A stretch of DNA of 64,000 nucleotides. Origin: Candidatus Aalborgicola bjergmarkensis (GTDB taxonomy: Bacteria; Pseudomonadota; Gammaproteobacteria; Burkholderiales; Burkholderiaceae_C). A model generated the notes under the pieces. The model saw only the letters and a list, made by a program, of their open reading frames with translations, had not been told where the DNA came from and ran no database searches. A program made the translations under genes and the position numbers. The DNA lies in the NCBI GenBank assembly GCA_016708725.1, contig JADJFE010000030.1:62001-126000 (forward strand), written 5' to 3'. Shown here in pieces: positions 7,152 to 16,026 of the stretch (position 1 is its first letter; each line of letters opens with the position of its first letter).

Positions 7152-9254
7152 TCAACTGCAGGATGCCGCGACTTCCACTTCCACCAGACAGTCGTAAAAC
7201 GTCGGGCCATGGCCCATATCGGTCAGTTTCTGGCTGGTGAGCTGGTTAACGTTGCTGCCAGCCAGGCCCAGTTTGCGCCACCACACACCCAGGCCATTGA
7301 CCACGCCTGGGCGGGCGCGTGGTGAGACTACGCACTTGCAGTGGTACTCGCCCCGCTGGTTGAATACGCGCACCACGGCGCCGGACTGGACCTTGCGCGC
7401 CTGGGCGTCAACGGGATGGATTTCCAGGATCGGCTCGCCCTCCATCTGCCGCAGGCTGTCCACGTTGACAAAGCTCGAATTCAGGAAATTGCGCGCCGGT
7501 GGTGAAATCATGGCCAGCGGATAGGTGCTGGAACTACCCACAGTCTCATGGTTGGGGACATGATCGGGTAAACCATCGTACCCCTGAGCAGCAAGGCGTT
7601 CACTAAAAAACTCGCAGCGGCCAGATGGTGTGGGAAAGCCGCCCTGGGCGAAAGGTGCGTCTGCCAGAGCCATGGGCGCAAAGCCCTGGCGCAGCAGCAG
7701 TTCAAAATCCACCGTGCCCGCAAACGCAGTCCGGCACAGGCTCTCGTCGTCTTCGGTGAAACAGGATTCGGTAAAACCCATGCGCGCGGCCAGTTCCCGG
7801 AAAATCTGCGCATTGGGTTTGGCCTCGCCCAGTGGCGCAATGGCGGGACGATTCAGCAGCACGTCGGTGTGGCCGTAGCTGGAATGGATGTCCCAGTGCT
7901 CCAGTTGGGTGGTTGCGGGCAGGATGTAGTCGGCATAGTCGGCGGTATCGGTCTGGAAATGCTCCAGTACCACGGTGAAGAGGTCTTCCCGGGCAAAACC
8001 GGCCACCACCTGGGCCGAATCCGGCGCCACCGCGACCGGGTTGCTGTTATAGACCACCACGGCGTCGATTGCCGGACCGAAATCGGCAGAAGCGGCGCGC
8101 AACAGGTCGTCGCCAATCGTTACCATATTGATGCTGCGCGGCGTACGTCCGGCGAGCAGGTCCGGGCGTTGTAAGGCGGCCTTATTGGCGGCGGCGGCAA
8201 AGGCCCCGGAGCTGGAGAGCAGCAAGCCACCCGCGCGGTGCCGCCAGGCGCCGATCAATGCGGGCAGGCAGGCAATGGCGCGCACCGCATTGCCGCCGCC
8301 GTGCACCCGCTGCATCCCGTAATTCAGCCGGATGGCCGCTGGCTCGCCGTGCTGCATGCAGCTGCCGTAGTCGCGTGCCAACGCGGTGATTTGCTGCACA
8401 TCGATGCCACACACCTGCGCTGCCCGCTCGGGCGGCCACTGCAGGGCCCGTGCGCGCAAGGCTTCCCATCCGAGGGTGTAGCGTTGCAGATAATCGTGGT
8501 CCAGCCAGTCGTTGCGGATCAGTTCGTGCATCAGCGCCAGCGCCAGCGCGGCGTCGGTGCCGGGCAGCAGTGCGATGTGCTCGTGGCATTTGTCCGCCGT
8601 TTCGCTCTTGCGCGGATCAATGCAAATCAGTTTGGCGCCCTGGCGCTTGGCTTCCTGGGCATAACGCCAAAAGTGCAGGTTGCTGGTGATGGAGTTGCTG
8701 CCCCAGATGAGGATGAGGCGGGACTCGGCAAAAAACTGCACCCGCGTACCGAGCTTGCCACCCAGGGTATGCACCAGGCCCTCGCCACCGGCGGTGGAAC
8801 AAATGGTGCGTTCCAGCAACGAGGCGCCCAGCTTATGAAAAAAGCGCGCAGCCATGCTTTCGCCCTGCACCAGGCCCATGGTGCCCGCGTAGCTGTAGGG
8901 CAGGATGGCCTGCGCGGCGTCCGGGCCACGCTGCGCAATGGCTGCAAGCCGACGGGCGATGTCGTCCAGCGCCTCTTCCCAGCTGACTGGCACAAACTGG
9001 CCCGAGCCCTTGGGGCCATTGCGTTTGAGCGGGTGCAGGATGCGTTGCGGGTGGTAGGTGCGCTCAGGATAACGCGCTACCTTGGTACACAACACCCCCG
9101 CAGTATGGGGGTGCGCCGGATTGCCGTGCACCGCGCACGCCGTACCATCCTGCACGGTGGTAAGAAGGGAACAGGTGTCGGGACAATCGTGTGGGCAGGC
9201 ACCGATGACGGTTTGCGCCCCATCCCCAGGGTTTGCTGATCGGTTAGCCATCAT
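7152..9254 (-). CDS. Molybdopterin oxidoreductase (DMSO-reductase family)
   Basis: About 700 residues. The N-terminus has an iron-sulfur motif, CPHDCPDTC followed by VLCTKVARY, matching the 4Fe-4S domain of the family. Molybdopterin-domain segments follow (WEEALDDIARRLA, IWGSNSITSNLH, GTDAALALALMHELI), and a C-terminal dinucleotide-binding domain ends the protein. The cysteine in RTICSTAGGEG is a candidate molybdenum ligand. No Tat signal is visible, suggesting a cytoplasmic enzyme. I prefer the tandem ATG at 9254/9251, just past the end of the lipoprotein gene; an upstream ATG at 9293 would overlap that gene by 32 bp and has no ribosome site. The substrate is not predictable and no partner subunit is adjacent. 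Confidence 0.85.
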   Translation of the reverse strand: MMANRSANPGDGAQTVIGACPHDCPDTCSLLTTVQDGTACAVHGNPAHPHTAGVLCTKVARYPERTYHPQRILHPLKRNGPKGSGQFVPVSWEEALDDIARRLAAIAQRGPDAAQAILPYSYAGTMGLVQGESMAARFFHKLGASLLERTICSTAGGEGLVHTLGGKLGTRVQFFAESRLILIWGSNSITSNLHFWRYAQEAKRQGAKLICIDPRKSETADKCHEHIALLPGTDAALALALMHELIRNDWLDHDYLQRYTLGWEALRARALQWPPERAAQVCGIDVQQITALARDYGSCMQHGEPAAIRLNYGMQRVHGGGNAVRAIACLPALIGAWRHRAGGLLLSSSGAFAAAANKAALQRPDLLAGRTPRSINMVTIGDDLLRAASADFGPAIDAVVVYNSNPVAVAPDSAQVVAGFAREDLFTVVLEHFQTDTADYADYILPATTQLEHWDIHSSYGHTDVLLNRPAIAPLGEAKPNAQIFRELAARMGFTESCFTEDDESLCRTAFAGTVDFELLLRQGFAPMALADAPFAQGGFPTPSGRCEFFSERLAAQGYDGLPDHVPNHETVGSSSTYPLAMISPPARNFLNSSFVNVDSLRQMEGEPILEIHPVDAQARKVQSGAVVRVFNQRGEYHCKCVVSPRARPGVVNGLGVWWRKLGLAGSNVNQLTSQKLTDMGHGPTFYDCLVEVEVAASCS

Positions 9255-9261
9255 CTGCCTG

Positions 9262-9939
9262 TCATTTGCCTGGCGCCACCCCGCCACCTTCATGGGGGGA
9301 GTTCATCGTAGCCGGCTCGGGCGGGCGCATGCGTGCCAGCTCTTCTTCGCTGATGATTTCCAGAATACGCACCACCCGTTGCACACCGCTGGTGCTGCTG
9401 ATGACTTCGGTGGCACGCCGGGCCTCACGCTGGGTCACGCGGCCCATGACATACGTGGTACCGCGCTCGGTGGTGATTTTGAAAGCGGTGGCAAACAAAT
9501 CGCGCGCATCCACCAACGCTGCCTTGACGCGCCCCGTCACCAGGAAGTCCGATGAACGATTCGACAAACTGGAGTTGCCCATCACGGCCAATTCGTTGAC
9601 GATATTGCGCACGTTATCCACCTCGGAAACAATCTGGGCAACCAGCTGCTTGTCCTGCTCCGAAGGAACCTCCCCCGTCAGCAAAACCTGGCGGTTGTAA
9701 CTGGTGACATTCACATGGCCACGCTCACCCAGATGCTCGCGAATACGGCTGACCGAGCGCAACTCGATGCCTTCGTCTTCCACCACCGCTCCGGTCGTGC
9801 GGCGATCCGCAGCCACGATTCCCCCCATAACGGCACCACCGACCGCCAGCGGAACGCACGCGGTCAAGGTACTGAGGGCGCAGACACCCCAGACACATGC
9901 GAGCAGCGCCTGAGTGGCGCGTTGAATCACAGATTTCAT
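9262..9939 (-). CDS. dolP: DolP/YraP-like outer-membrane BON-domain lipoprotein
   Basis: This 225-residue protein has a lipoprotein signal ending in LTAC with the lipidated cysteine at C28. A glycine-rich stretch (VGGAVMGGIVAADRRTTG) follows, then two BON domains (about 60-125 and 135-205). This is the layout of DolP (YraP), a lipoprotein that supports outer-membrane integrity. The ATG overlaps the stop of the SIS-domain gene by 4 bp. The order yraN, SIS isomerase, BON lipoprotein matches the E. coli yraN-diaA-yraP cluster, which supports the call. Confidence 0.88.
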   Translation of the reverse strand: MKSVIQRATQALLACVWGVCALSTLTACVPLAVGGAVMGGIVAADRRTTGAVVEDEGIELRSVSRIREHLGERGHVNVTSYNRQVLLTGEVPSEQDKQLVAQIVSEVDNVRNIVNELAVMGNSSLSNRSSDFLVTGRVKAALVDARDLFATAFKITTERGTTYVMGRVTQREARRATEVISSTSGVQRVVRILEIISEEELARMRPPEPATMNSPHEGGGVAPGK

Positions 9940-10535
9940 AGCGGGGATTCCTGTTCACCCAACAGCAGGGCATCTACCGCATCGCACAGGCAATGCAAGG
10001 TCAGGATATGGACTTCCTGGATGCGCGCAGTACGCTCGTGTGGCACACAGATATGGATATCGGTGTCACGTAGCAACTGGGCCATTTTGCCACCGCCACG
10101 TCCACTCAAGCCCACCACGACCATCTCGCGTGCGTGCGCAGCTTCTATGGCCTGGAGCACATTGGGCGAATTGCCGCTGGTGGAGATGGCTAGCAGTACA
10201 TCACCCGGCGCGCCCAGCGCGCGCACCTGGCGCGCGAAAATGGCATCAAAACCATAATCGTTGGCAATTGCGGTCAGAATGGAGCTGTCCGTGGTCAGTG
10301 CAATGGCGCCCAGTTCGAGGCGTTCACGCTCGAAACGTCCGACAAACTCGGCGGCAAAGTGTTGCGCATCGGCAGCCGACCCGCCGTTACCGCAGGCCAA
10401 CACCTTGCCGCCGCTGGTCACGCAGGTCAGCAAAGCCAGTACGGCCGCAGCAATCGGCGCCCCCAGAATTTCCGCCGATTGGTATTTCAGATCAGCGCTA
10501 TCAATAAAGTGTTGTTGAATTCGTTGTTCCAGCAT
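9936..10535 (-). CDS. SIS-domain phosphosugar isomerase (DiaA/GmhA family)
   Basis: This 199-residue single-SIS-domain protein contains ACGNGGSAADAQHFAAEFVGRF and ISTSGNSPNV, the sugar-phosphate-binding loops shared by phosphoheptose isomerase GmhA and the DnaA-binding protein DiaA. Its place between yraN and a yraP-like gene favours the DiaA branch; in many betaproteobacteria such proteins are annotated as phosphoheptose isomerase. The two roles cannot be separated by sequence reading alone. Confidence 0.88.
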   Translation of the reverse strand: MLEQRIQQHFIDSADLKYQSAEILGAPIAAAVLALLTCVTSGGKVLACGNGGSAADAQHFAAEFVGRFERERLELGAIALTTDSSILTAIANDYGFDAIFARQVRALGAPGDVLLAISTSGNSPNVLQAIEAAHAREMVVVGLSGRGGGKMAQLLRDTDIHICVPHERTARIQEVHILTLHCLCDAVDALLLGEQESPL

Positions 10536-10580
10536 CCCCCGATGATACCGTGCGGCAGTGGCCCATGCAGTGTTCCGTGT

Positions 10581-11000
10581 TCACACCGCATCGAAGGCCG
10601 CTTGCAGCCACTGCACACCGCCTGGGTCGATGACCAGCACGTCAAACCGGCATGCGGGAGGCGTGGTGCGCCAGCGCATCAGGTAATAACGGGCGGCTAG
10701 AACGATGCGCCGCTGCTTGTCCCGTCCCACGCTGGCCGCAGCCCCGCCCTGGCGCATGGATGTGCGTTTGCGCACCTCGATGAATACCAAGGTGCCATCG
10801 GCTGCGCGCATGATGAGGTCAATTTCGCCACCACCACGCCCAGGCGTCCGATAATTGCGCGCCAGCAAGTGCAAACCCTGCCCCTGCAGGTAATGCAGCG
10901 CTTCATCCTCGGCTGCATCCCCCATTTGCTTGGTAGTAGGCGCGTTAATGGGCGCATTTTGCGCCGGTTTTGCGGCCTGTTTTGAGAAAAGGAATCCCAT
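10581..11000 (-). CDS. yraN: YraN/UPF0102 nuclease-like protein
   Basis: About 139 residues from the ATG at 11000 (MGFLFSKQAAKP). The core GDAAEDEALHYLQGQGLHLL, then NYRTPGRGGGEIDLIM and TLVFIEVRKR, is the UPF0102 endonuclease-like fold; the usual EVK lysine of the PD-(D/E)XK motif is arginine here. A longer frame reaching 11381 runs back through rsmI on the opposite strand and is not real. The start codon lies immediately beside the divergent rsmI start. Confidence 0.9.
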   Translation of the reverse strand: MGFLFSKQAAKPAQNAPINAPTTKQMGDAAEDEALHYLQGQGLHLLARNYRTPGRGGGEIDLIMRAADGTLVFIEVRKRTSMRQGGAAASVGRDKQRRIVLAARYYLMRWRTTPPACRFDVLVIDPGGVQWLQAAFDAV

Positions 11001-11912
11001 GTGAGTACCCTGTTTGGCGCGGCTTTGGCCGCCTGCACCGCAGCCGCTGGTGCACAATATTATCCGCAGGCCACACTCTACGTGGTCGCCACCCCGATAG
11101 GAAACTTGGCAGACATCAGCCTGCGCGCGCTGCACGTTCTGGGTCTGGTTGATACCATTGCTTGCGAGGACACGCGCCACACCCAAACCATGCTGCGGGC
11201 TTACGGAATCGACAAGGGCCAGGGCCAGCTCATCGCGCTGCACCAGCACAATGAGATGCAGGCCACCCAGCTGGTCCTTGACCGCTTGCATCAAGGCCAA
11301 CGTGTAGCGTGTGTGAGTGACGCCGGAACACCAGGAATCAGCGATCCGGGGGCGCGTCTGGTTGCGGCAGTGCAGGCACAAGGCTTGCGGGTTGTTCCAC
11401 TGCCCGGCCCCAGCAGTGTGACCACGCTACTGTGCGCAGCGGGACTGGTGCAGACACCTGCTAGCTTTATTTTTGTCGGATTTTTACCAACCAAGGCAGG
11501 AGAGCGTGACCTGGCCATACAGGAACTGGCCATGCAGCAACGTGCGGCCGTGCTGCTGGAAGCGCCGCATCGCATGGAAACACTGGCGCGTGCCCTGGCG
11601 CCGCTGGGTGCACGCACCATCACGATAGGCCGCGAGCTGACCAAGCAATTTGAAGAAATTGCCACCTTCAAGGTCCAGGATATGCCACACTGGCTGGCAC
11701 AAGATAGTCAACGCTTGCGCGGCGAATTCACACTGGTGCTACATCCCGCTGCACCCGTAGCAGAATCCGGATTGGATACCCGAGCCCTGGAATTACTGCT
11801 ACCCCATCTACCGCTCAAGACGGCAGTGAAACTCGCTGCACAGATTAGTGGAGCCCCCCGCAATGCCCTGTACCAGGCGGCACTCACACTGCAAACCAAG
11901 CCGTCGTCATGA
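11001..11912 (+). CDS. rsmI: 16S rRNA (cytidine1402-2'-O)-methyltransferase
   Basis: This 303-residue tetrapyrrole-methylase-fold protein has the RsmI signatures LYVVATPIGNLADISLRAL, ACEDTRHT and VSDAGTPGISDPG near the N-terminus, and LPGPSSVTTLLCAAGL in the SAM site. It methylates C1402 in the ribosomal P site. The GTG at 11001 gives a 25-residue leader before the conserved strand. It would leave zero bases between this start and the divergent yraN start, so the true start may be further in, although no internal start is clearly better. Confidence 0.93.
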   Translation: MSTLFGAALAACTAAAGAQYYPQATLYVVATPIGNLADISLRALHVLGLVDTIACEDTRHTQTMLRAYGIDKGQGQLIALHQHNEMQATQLVLDRLHQGQRVACVSDAGTPGISDPGARLVAAVQAQGLRVVPLPGPSSVTTLLCAAGLVQTPASFIFVGFLPTKAGERDLAIQELAMQQRAAVLLEAPHRMETLARALAPLGARTITIGRELTKQFEEIATFKVQDMPHWLAQDSQRLRGEFTLVLHPAAPVAESGLDTRALELLLPHLPLKTAVKLAAQISGAPRNALYQAALTLQTKPSS

Positions 11913-12047
11913 TGCATCCATCACACGTACCGTCCGTTAATTCTTTCTGTTCATGAAAAGCTATTCAAAGCCATACATGATTTATCCGGGCTTCCCACTT
12001 AAAGCGGGACAGCACGTTTGGCACCTTGTGGGGGTGGCGGGAGCCAC

Positions 12048-12353
12048 GATAGGGGTAGGAAAGGACACCGTCCTCCCCTCCCTCCGAACCGTGCGTGCGG
12101 TTTTCCCGCACACGGCTCTCCAGTCAGTGGTTTCCTCATCGGGATTGGCTCGCTGATATTCAGGTTGCGGTGTAGTGAACATCCCAAATTTCGCGAGGAA
12201 CAAAATTGGTGGTGTCTCAAATTGACATACAAGGCCGAGCTGGGTAGGAAATTCATTCCAAAGTCGTCCAAACGTGATCGGCAAGCCCTGCGGACATGGC
12301 AGGCGTGCGACTTTTCCATTTCCCAGAATCGGATTTAATGCGCAATGTTCTGA
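12048..12353 (-). mobile_element. Group II intron 3' remnant (domains V and VI)
   Basis: On the minus strand, 12086-12118 folds as a domain V hairpin: the 5' arm GAGCCGTGTGCGG (with the AGC catalytic triad position) pairs with CCGCACGCACGGTTC around an AAAA loop. It is followed by a purine-rich GGAGGGAGGGGAGGAC stretch and a CCTACCCC 3' end near 12048, as in bacterial group II introns. The upstream part to 12353 has no intact maturase and is cut by the IS5-family element. The left edge is approximate. Identification rests on visual folding, not a covariance search. Confidence 0.65.
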
Positions 12354-13272
12354 GAGCGTGTTAAATAACCAATTCATTGAAAATCAACGAGTTAGCATAT
12401 AGAGCGTTTTCATTCTTGCTATTCTTTTCATATTTTGCTGTATAACGGGGACCATTTTTCACCATTTCTCCAAGGTTGAGGTACAGGGCAGAGTTGCTTT
12501 AACATAATTCTCACCATGGAAATATAAATCATACTCTCACTTGATTCAATGGTTCTCTCATAATCTCTTGTCATCCGTCTTTGTCTTGTAATCCATGCGA
12601 AAGTTCTCTCCACCACCCATCGCTTGCGAGATACTTTGAACTCAGATTCCTTCTTTGTAACTTCAACTTCGATGCCAAATGTCTTTTTTACATACTCTAT
12701 AAATGGACGTTGATAACCAAGGTCGGCAAATAGTACTGATATCAAAGCGAATCGCATAAATACTTTCTACCATTAATTTTTTTGTTGCCATCAAATCCGC
12801 TGCCTGCCCCTCCTGACTCCGAAGAACCTTTTATGCTCTGACTATCAATGCAAGCGATAGTTGGATTTTCTGGATCGCGTCCAACGACTTCTCTACACTT
12901 TGCTACCAATTCTCTATTCGAGGCCTCCCATGTGCCGTTTTTCTGCCATTTTCTATAATGATAATAAACAATAAACCATTTTGGAAAATCATGTGGCAGA
13001 CTTCTGAACTGGCATCCAGTTTTGTTGCAATAAAATATCGCATTAATAACTTCCCTGGTATCGACTGTGCGAGGCCGCCCCCAGCCAAGATGATGACGCT
13101 TCTCAAATAATGGTTTTATGATATCCCACTGCCCATTCGTTATATCCGAGTCGTATCCAAGTCTTGTCATTTTTTTTCCGTAAATTTATGAATAAAAGTT
13201 TGATAATAGCAAAAAATCATTTATTTTGAAAAATCAATATAAACCAATGAGTTAGGTGTATTTAACACGCTC
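12354..13272 (-). mobile_element. IS5-family insertion sequence, internally deleted
   Basis: The element is bounded by imperfect terminal inverted repeats: GAGCGTGTTAAATA at 12354-12367 and its complement at 13259-13272, with similarity continuing inward to ATTCATTG versus CTCATTG. It is clearly more AT-rich than its surroundings, a sign of foreign origin. Flanking trinucleotides (tga left, taa right) do not give an exact target duplication. It inserted into the group II intron remnant on one side and another transposase fragment on the other. Confidence 0.8.
12428..13170 (-). pseudogene. IS5-family DDE transposase, broken
   Basis: Two frames cover one transposase. The 5' part (12742-13170, 142 codons) has ITNGQWDIIKPLFEKR, FRSLPHDFPKW and ACIDSQSIKGSSESGG with the first catalytic aspartate. 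The 3' part (12428-12757) has LFADLGYQRPF, with the second aspartate, and RKRWVVERTFAWITRQRRMT, with the catalytic glutamate. At the junction the protein jumps from NGRKYLCDSL to VLFADLGY. The roughly 40 residues usually found between these motifs are missing and the frame changes, so this is an internal deletion rather than a programmed frameshift. The element is probably inactive. Confidence 0.85.
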
Positions 13273-13665
13273 TAAGCAAACCCAAGCCTAACCGTAGTGT
13301 CCAGTTGATGACAGAGGTAAAGTGTGGCACCCATCCAAGCCCAAGTGCTGTCCTGGTCTGAAATAACTCAAGAATTCGCGGGACGCTGCGATACGAAACG
13401 ACCGCGTCGATCACAAGAAAAATACATAATGCTCGTACTTTTTTTGCCTCATTTGTCTCTATGGCAAGCACAGGTGCTGTGGTCAGCTGTTTTTTTTTAA
13501 GTCTTCGACAGACTGGCGTAGCTCTTCGTTTTGTTTCTCAAGTACGGCTATCCTTGCCCTATTTCGTTTGTCGGCCTTCCTGAACTCTCGAGTTTCAGAT
13601 CCTCTTAGAACCGCTTTGGTTCTCCATTCGTCACGACTCCGTATTAGCTTGGATAGTTGGGGCAT
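13273..13665 (-). pseudogene. Fragment of a second transposase-like gene, truncated by the IS5 element
   Basis: An upstream frame (13483-13665) encodes a 60-residue charged coiled coil beginning MPQLSKLIRSRDEWR. After a run of nine A (13490-13498 on the complement), another frame reads SYRSVPRILELFQTRT, then LGWVPHFTSVINWTLRLG, and stops at the IS5 terminal repeat at 13272. I recognise this pattern from transposase-like proteins in related bacteria but cannot name the family. The frames join if one base is slipped in the A9 run. Only the N-terminal quarter or so of the gene is left. Confidence 0.55.
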
Positions 13666-13786
13666 GGTCTTACTCTACGTCGGCAGTCTGGTTGCTCAAT
13701 CCGCAATACTAAACATTTTGTACCTGCTCGAATCCAAAAACAGGAAACGGCAATAGCCCGATAGCTATCGAATAGCTACAGCCTAG

Positions 13787-13981
13787 GATCGTTCCCGTAT
13801 CCGCATCGGCAATGGCCCGGAAAACATCACGCGCCTACGTCGCTTTGCTATCGGCTTGCTGAAATCGATCCAAAAGCCCACTCAAACAATCGCTTCGTTG
13901 ATGCGCGACCTGTCATTTCGCACCCGCCGTGTCTTCGATCTGCTTCGCCTGACCAAAAATTCGGCTCCCGGCTACGCCTGA
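13787..13981 (+). pseudogene. C-terminal fragment of an ISAs1-family transposase
   Basis: Translating from 13787 gives a 64-residue tail starting DRSRIRIGNGPENITRLRRF, continuing FAIGLLKSIQKP and ending FDLLRLTKNSAPGYA before a stop at 13979-13981. This resembles the C-terminus of ISAs1-type DDE transposases. A TAG lies just upstream in frame, so nothing of the catalytic domain remains. It points the opposite way from the two other transposase remnants. Confidence 0.6.
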
Positions 13982-13998
13982 TCGGAGAACAAATTTAC

Positions 13999-15278
13999 CG
14001 TGCGGGGGTTGTACGGTCGGTGGAAAACCTGGAGCAAAGCATGAACCAGCAATTGCGCGCGCTGGAAAAGCAGTTTGCGCTGACCGCCGAGTTTCCAGAT
14101 CCAAGCAGTCGCTTCAAGGAACTCATCATCCATGCAGCCGAACGCAGCGGCCAGCGCGTCGTGGTGCTGGTGGACGAATACGACAAGCCGATTCTGGACT
14201 GCATCACCGACACCCCCTGGCTCTACAGGTGCGCTAGATGCTCAAAGACCTCTACAGCGTCATCAAGGACAGCGACGCACATGTGCACTTTGCATTTTTG
14301 ACCGGCGTATCCAAATTCAGCATGGTCATGTTTTCGGAGCTGAACAACCTGACCGACATCACGCTGGACGCAAGTTATGGCAGCATTTGCGGCTATACCG
14401 ATGCGGATGTGGACGCGGTGTTTGCGCCCGAATTGCCGGGGCTGGATCGGCAGGAAATGCGCCGGTGGTACAACGGTTACAGCTGGGGCGGCGCGGCGGT
14501 CTATAACCCGTTTGATCTGCTTTTGCTGTTTCGCAACCGTGAATTCCGGCCCTACTGGTTTGAGACCGGCACGCCTACATTCCTGGTCAAGTTATTGGTA
14601 GACAAGCAGTTTTTCACCCCCGATCTGGCCAGACTGCATAGCAGCATGACACTGCTTTCGACCTTCGATGTGGACAAGATCACGCCCGAAGCGCTGCTGT
14701 TTCAGACCGGCTATCTGACGGTGCTCAAGCACCACCAGACGCTTCCAGGCATCTGGGTCTACACGCTGGGCTACCCCAACCGGGAGGTGGAAAGCAGCCT
14801 CAACGCTGCGTTGCTGGAAGGGTATGGGGTGCAGGAGCGCAATTCCTTTACCACGCGCTTGCGCTTGCTGGAACTGCTGCGCGCCGGACAACTGGCCGCG
14901 CTCAAGGATTTATTCCAGTCCCTGTTTGCCAGCATTCCGCACGACTGGTACCGCAAGAACGACATCTCCAGTTTTGAAGGCTACTACGCCAGCGTGTTTT
15001 ACAGCCACTTTGCCGCTTTAGGTCTGGACATCCGGCTCGAAGACAGCACCAACCATGGCCGCATCGACATGGCGGTATTGTTTGAAGGCTGCGTCTATCT
15101 GTTCGAATTCAAGGTGATGGAGCAATCACCAGAAGGCAAGGCCTTGCAGCAGATCAAGGATCGGGGCTATGCCGACAAGTACCGCTCCAGGGGCGAGCCG
15201 ATGCATCTGATCGGCGTGGAGTTCAGCAAGACCAGCCGCAATGTGGTCGGGTTTGAAGTCGAAACACTCTCTTTTTGA
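13999..15278 (+). pseudogene. Truncated, frameshifted AAA-ATPase-like / PD-(D/E)XK (DUF1703-type) protein
   Basis: The 5' part (from about 14000) carries VVRSVENLEQSMNQQL and VVVLVDEYDKPILDCI, the Walker B region of the AAA-ATPase-like family. The N-terminal Walker A part is gone, replaced by the ISAs1 fragment. Near 14225 the frame shifts; the rest (14238-15278) has LTGVSKFS, YNGYSWGG, YNPFDLL and a C-terminal nuclease-like segment with GRIDMAVLFEGCVYLFEFKV. Intact relatives are usually over 500 residues; here about 420 remain in two frames. These proteins are of unknown biological role and are often found with mobile DNA. The stop codon lies inside the repeat at 15266-15309. Confidence 0.8.
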
Positions 15279-15309
15279 GAGCTGCACCCGCACGTTCCAT
15301 AAGCCATGC
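15266..15309 (+). repeat. Direct repeat copy A flanking the Uma2 gene
   Basis: The sequence ACTCTCTTTTTGAGAGCT, followed by ACCCGCAC and TTCCATAAGCC, occurs here and again at 15977-16021 with only a few differences. CTCTC and GAGAG can pair around TTTTT. This copy overlaps the last codons and stop of the upstream pseudogene. Confidence 0.85.
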
Positions 15310-15400
15310 AACGTATATTGCCTTGCAGGAGCGGCGCAAGGGCGCGGGAATGCGAGAATGTCCTGGCTTGCGTGGTGCTTGGTACGTTCAAGGAGATTTT

Positions 15401-15970
15401 ATGGAATTACCGCTCAGTCAGACACCGTTTGATGCCGATGCCTACCTGGCGTGGGAGGCAGAACAGGCGGACAAATCAGAATATGTCGCTGGCAAAGTGT
15501 TCGCCATGGTGGGCATGCGGCGCGTACATGCCACCGTTGCCGGTAATGTTTTTGCAGCCCTGCGTGAGCACTTGCGCGGCACGCCCTGCTTGCCCTTTAT
15601 CGCCGACATGAAACTGCGCGTGGCCAGCGCCGATGCATTTTTCTACCCCGACGTGATGGTCAGTTGCGATGGGCATGACCGCCGCGCCGATCTGTTTGTG
15701 GAGCATCCGCAACTGATTGTCGAAGTGCTGTCAGACTCGACCGCAGCCTATGACCGTGGCACCAAGTTTGTTGCCTACCGGAGAATTGCTGCGCTGCAGG
15801 AATATGTGCTGATCGACATCGACGCCCGGCGCGTCGAGGTTTTTCGCCGCCAGAGCGGCAACGAATGGCTGCTGCATGACTACACGGGGGAGTCCGCCTG
15901 CCACTTTGCATCGGTTCAATTGACGCTGGACATGGGGCGCGTGTTTGAAGACGTGGATGCCCAGGACTGA
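15401..15970 (+). CDS. Uma2-family (PD-(D/E)XK) putative endonuclease
   Basis: About 189 residues from the ATG at 15401, supported by AAGGAG six bases upstream; a longer frame from 15275 has no family similarity. It has the Uma2 layout: an N-terminal AYLAWEAEQADKSEYVAGKV, then FFYPDVMVSCD with the catalytic aspartate, LIVEVLSDSTAAYDRGTKF with the glutamate, and YVLIDIDARRVEVFRR. Such genes are often multicopy and of unknown role. It is flanked by nearly identical 44-bp repeats, as if the gene was carried in as a unit. Confidence 0.87.
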   Translation: MELPLSQTPFDADAYLAWEAEQADKSEYVAGKVFAMVGMRRVHATVAGNVFAALREHLRGTPCLPFIADMKLRVASADAFFYPDVMVSCDGHDRRADLFVEHPQLIVEVLSDSTAAYDRGTKFVAYRRIAALQEYVLIDIDARRVEVFRRQSGNEWLLHDYTGESACHFASVQLTLDMGRVFEDVDAQD

Positions 15971-15976
15971 ATAAAT

Positions 15977-16021
15977 ACTCTCTTTTTGAGAGCTTTACCC
16001 GCACATTCCATAAGCCTTTGC
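15977..16021 (+). repeat. Direct repeat copy B flanking the Uma2 gene
   Basis: Second copy of the repeat seen at 15266-15309, in the same orientation, starting 7 bp after the Uma2 stop. It again has the CTCTC-TTTTT-GAGAG hairpin and then ACCCGCACATTCCATAAGCC. Confidence 0.85.
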
Positions 16022-16026
16022 GCTGA

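Noticed and set aside
8238..9239. 333-codon plus-strand frame opposite the molybdopterin enzyme
   Set aside because: A shadow of a GC-rich coding sequence; the minus strand carries the conserved iron-sulfur and molybdopterin segments.
12742..13170. Programmed frameshift between the two IS5-family frames
   Set aside because: The conserved segment between the two catalytic aspartates is missing, so the frame change goes with a deletion and not with slippage at a run of A.
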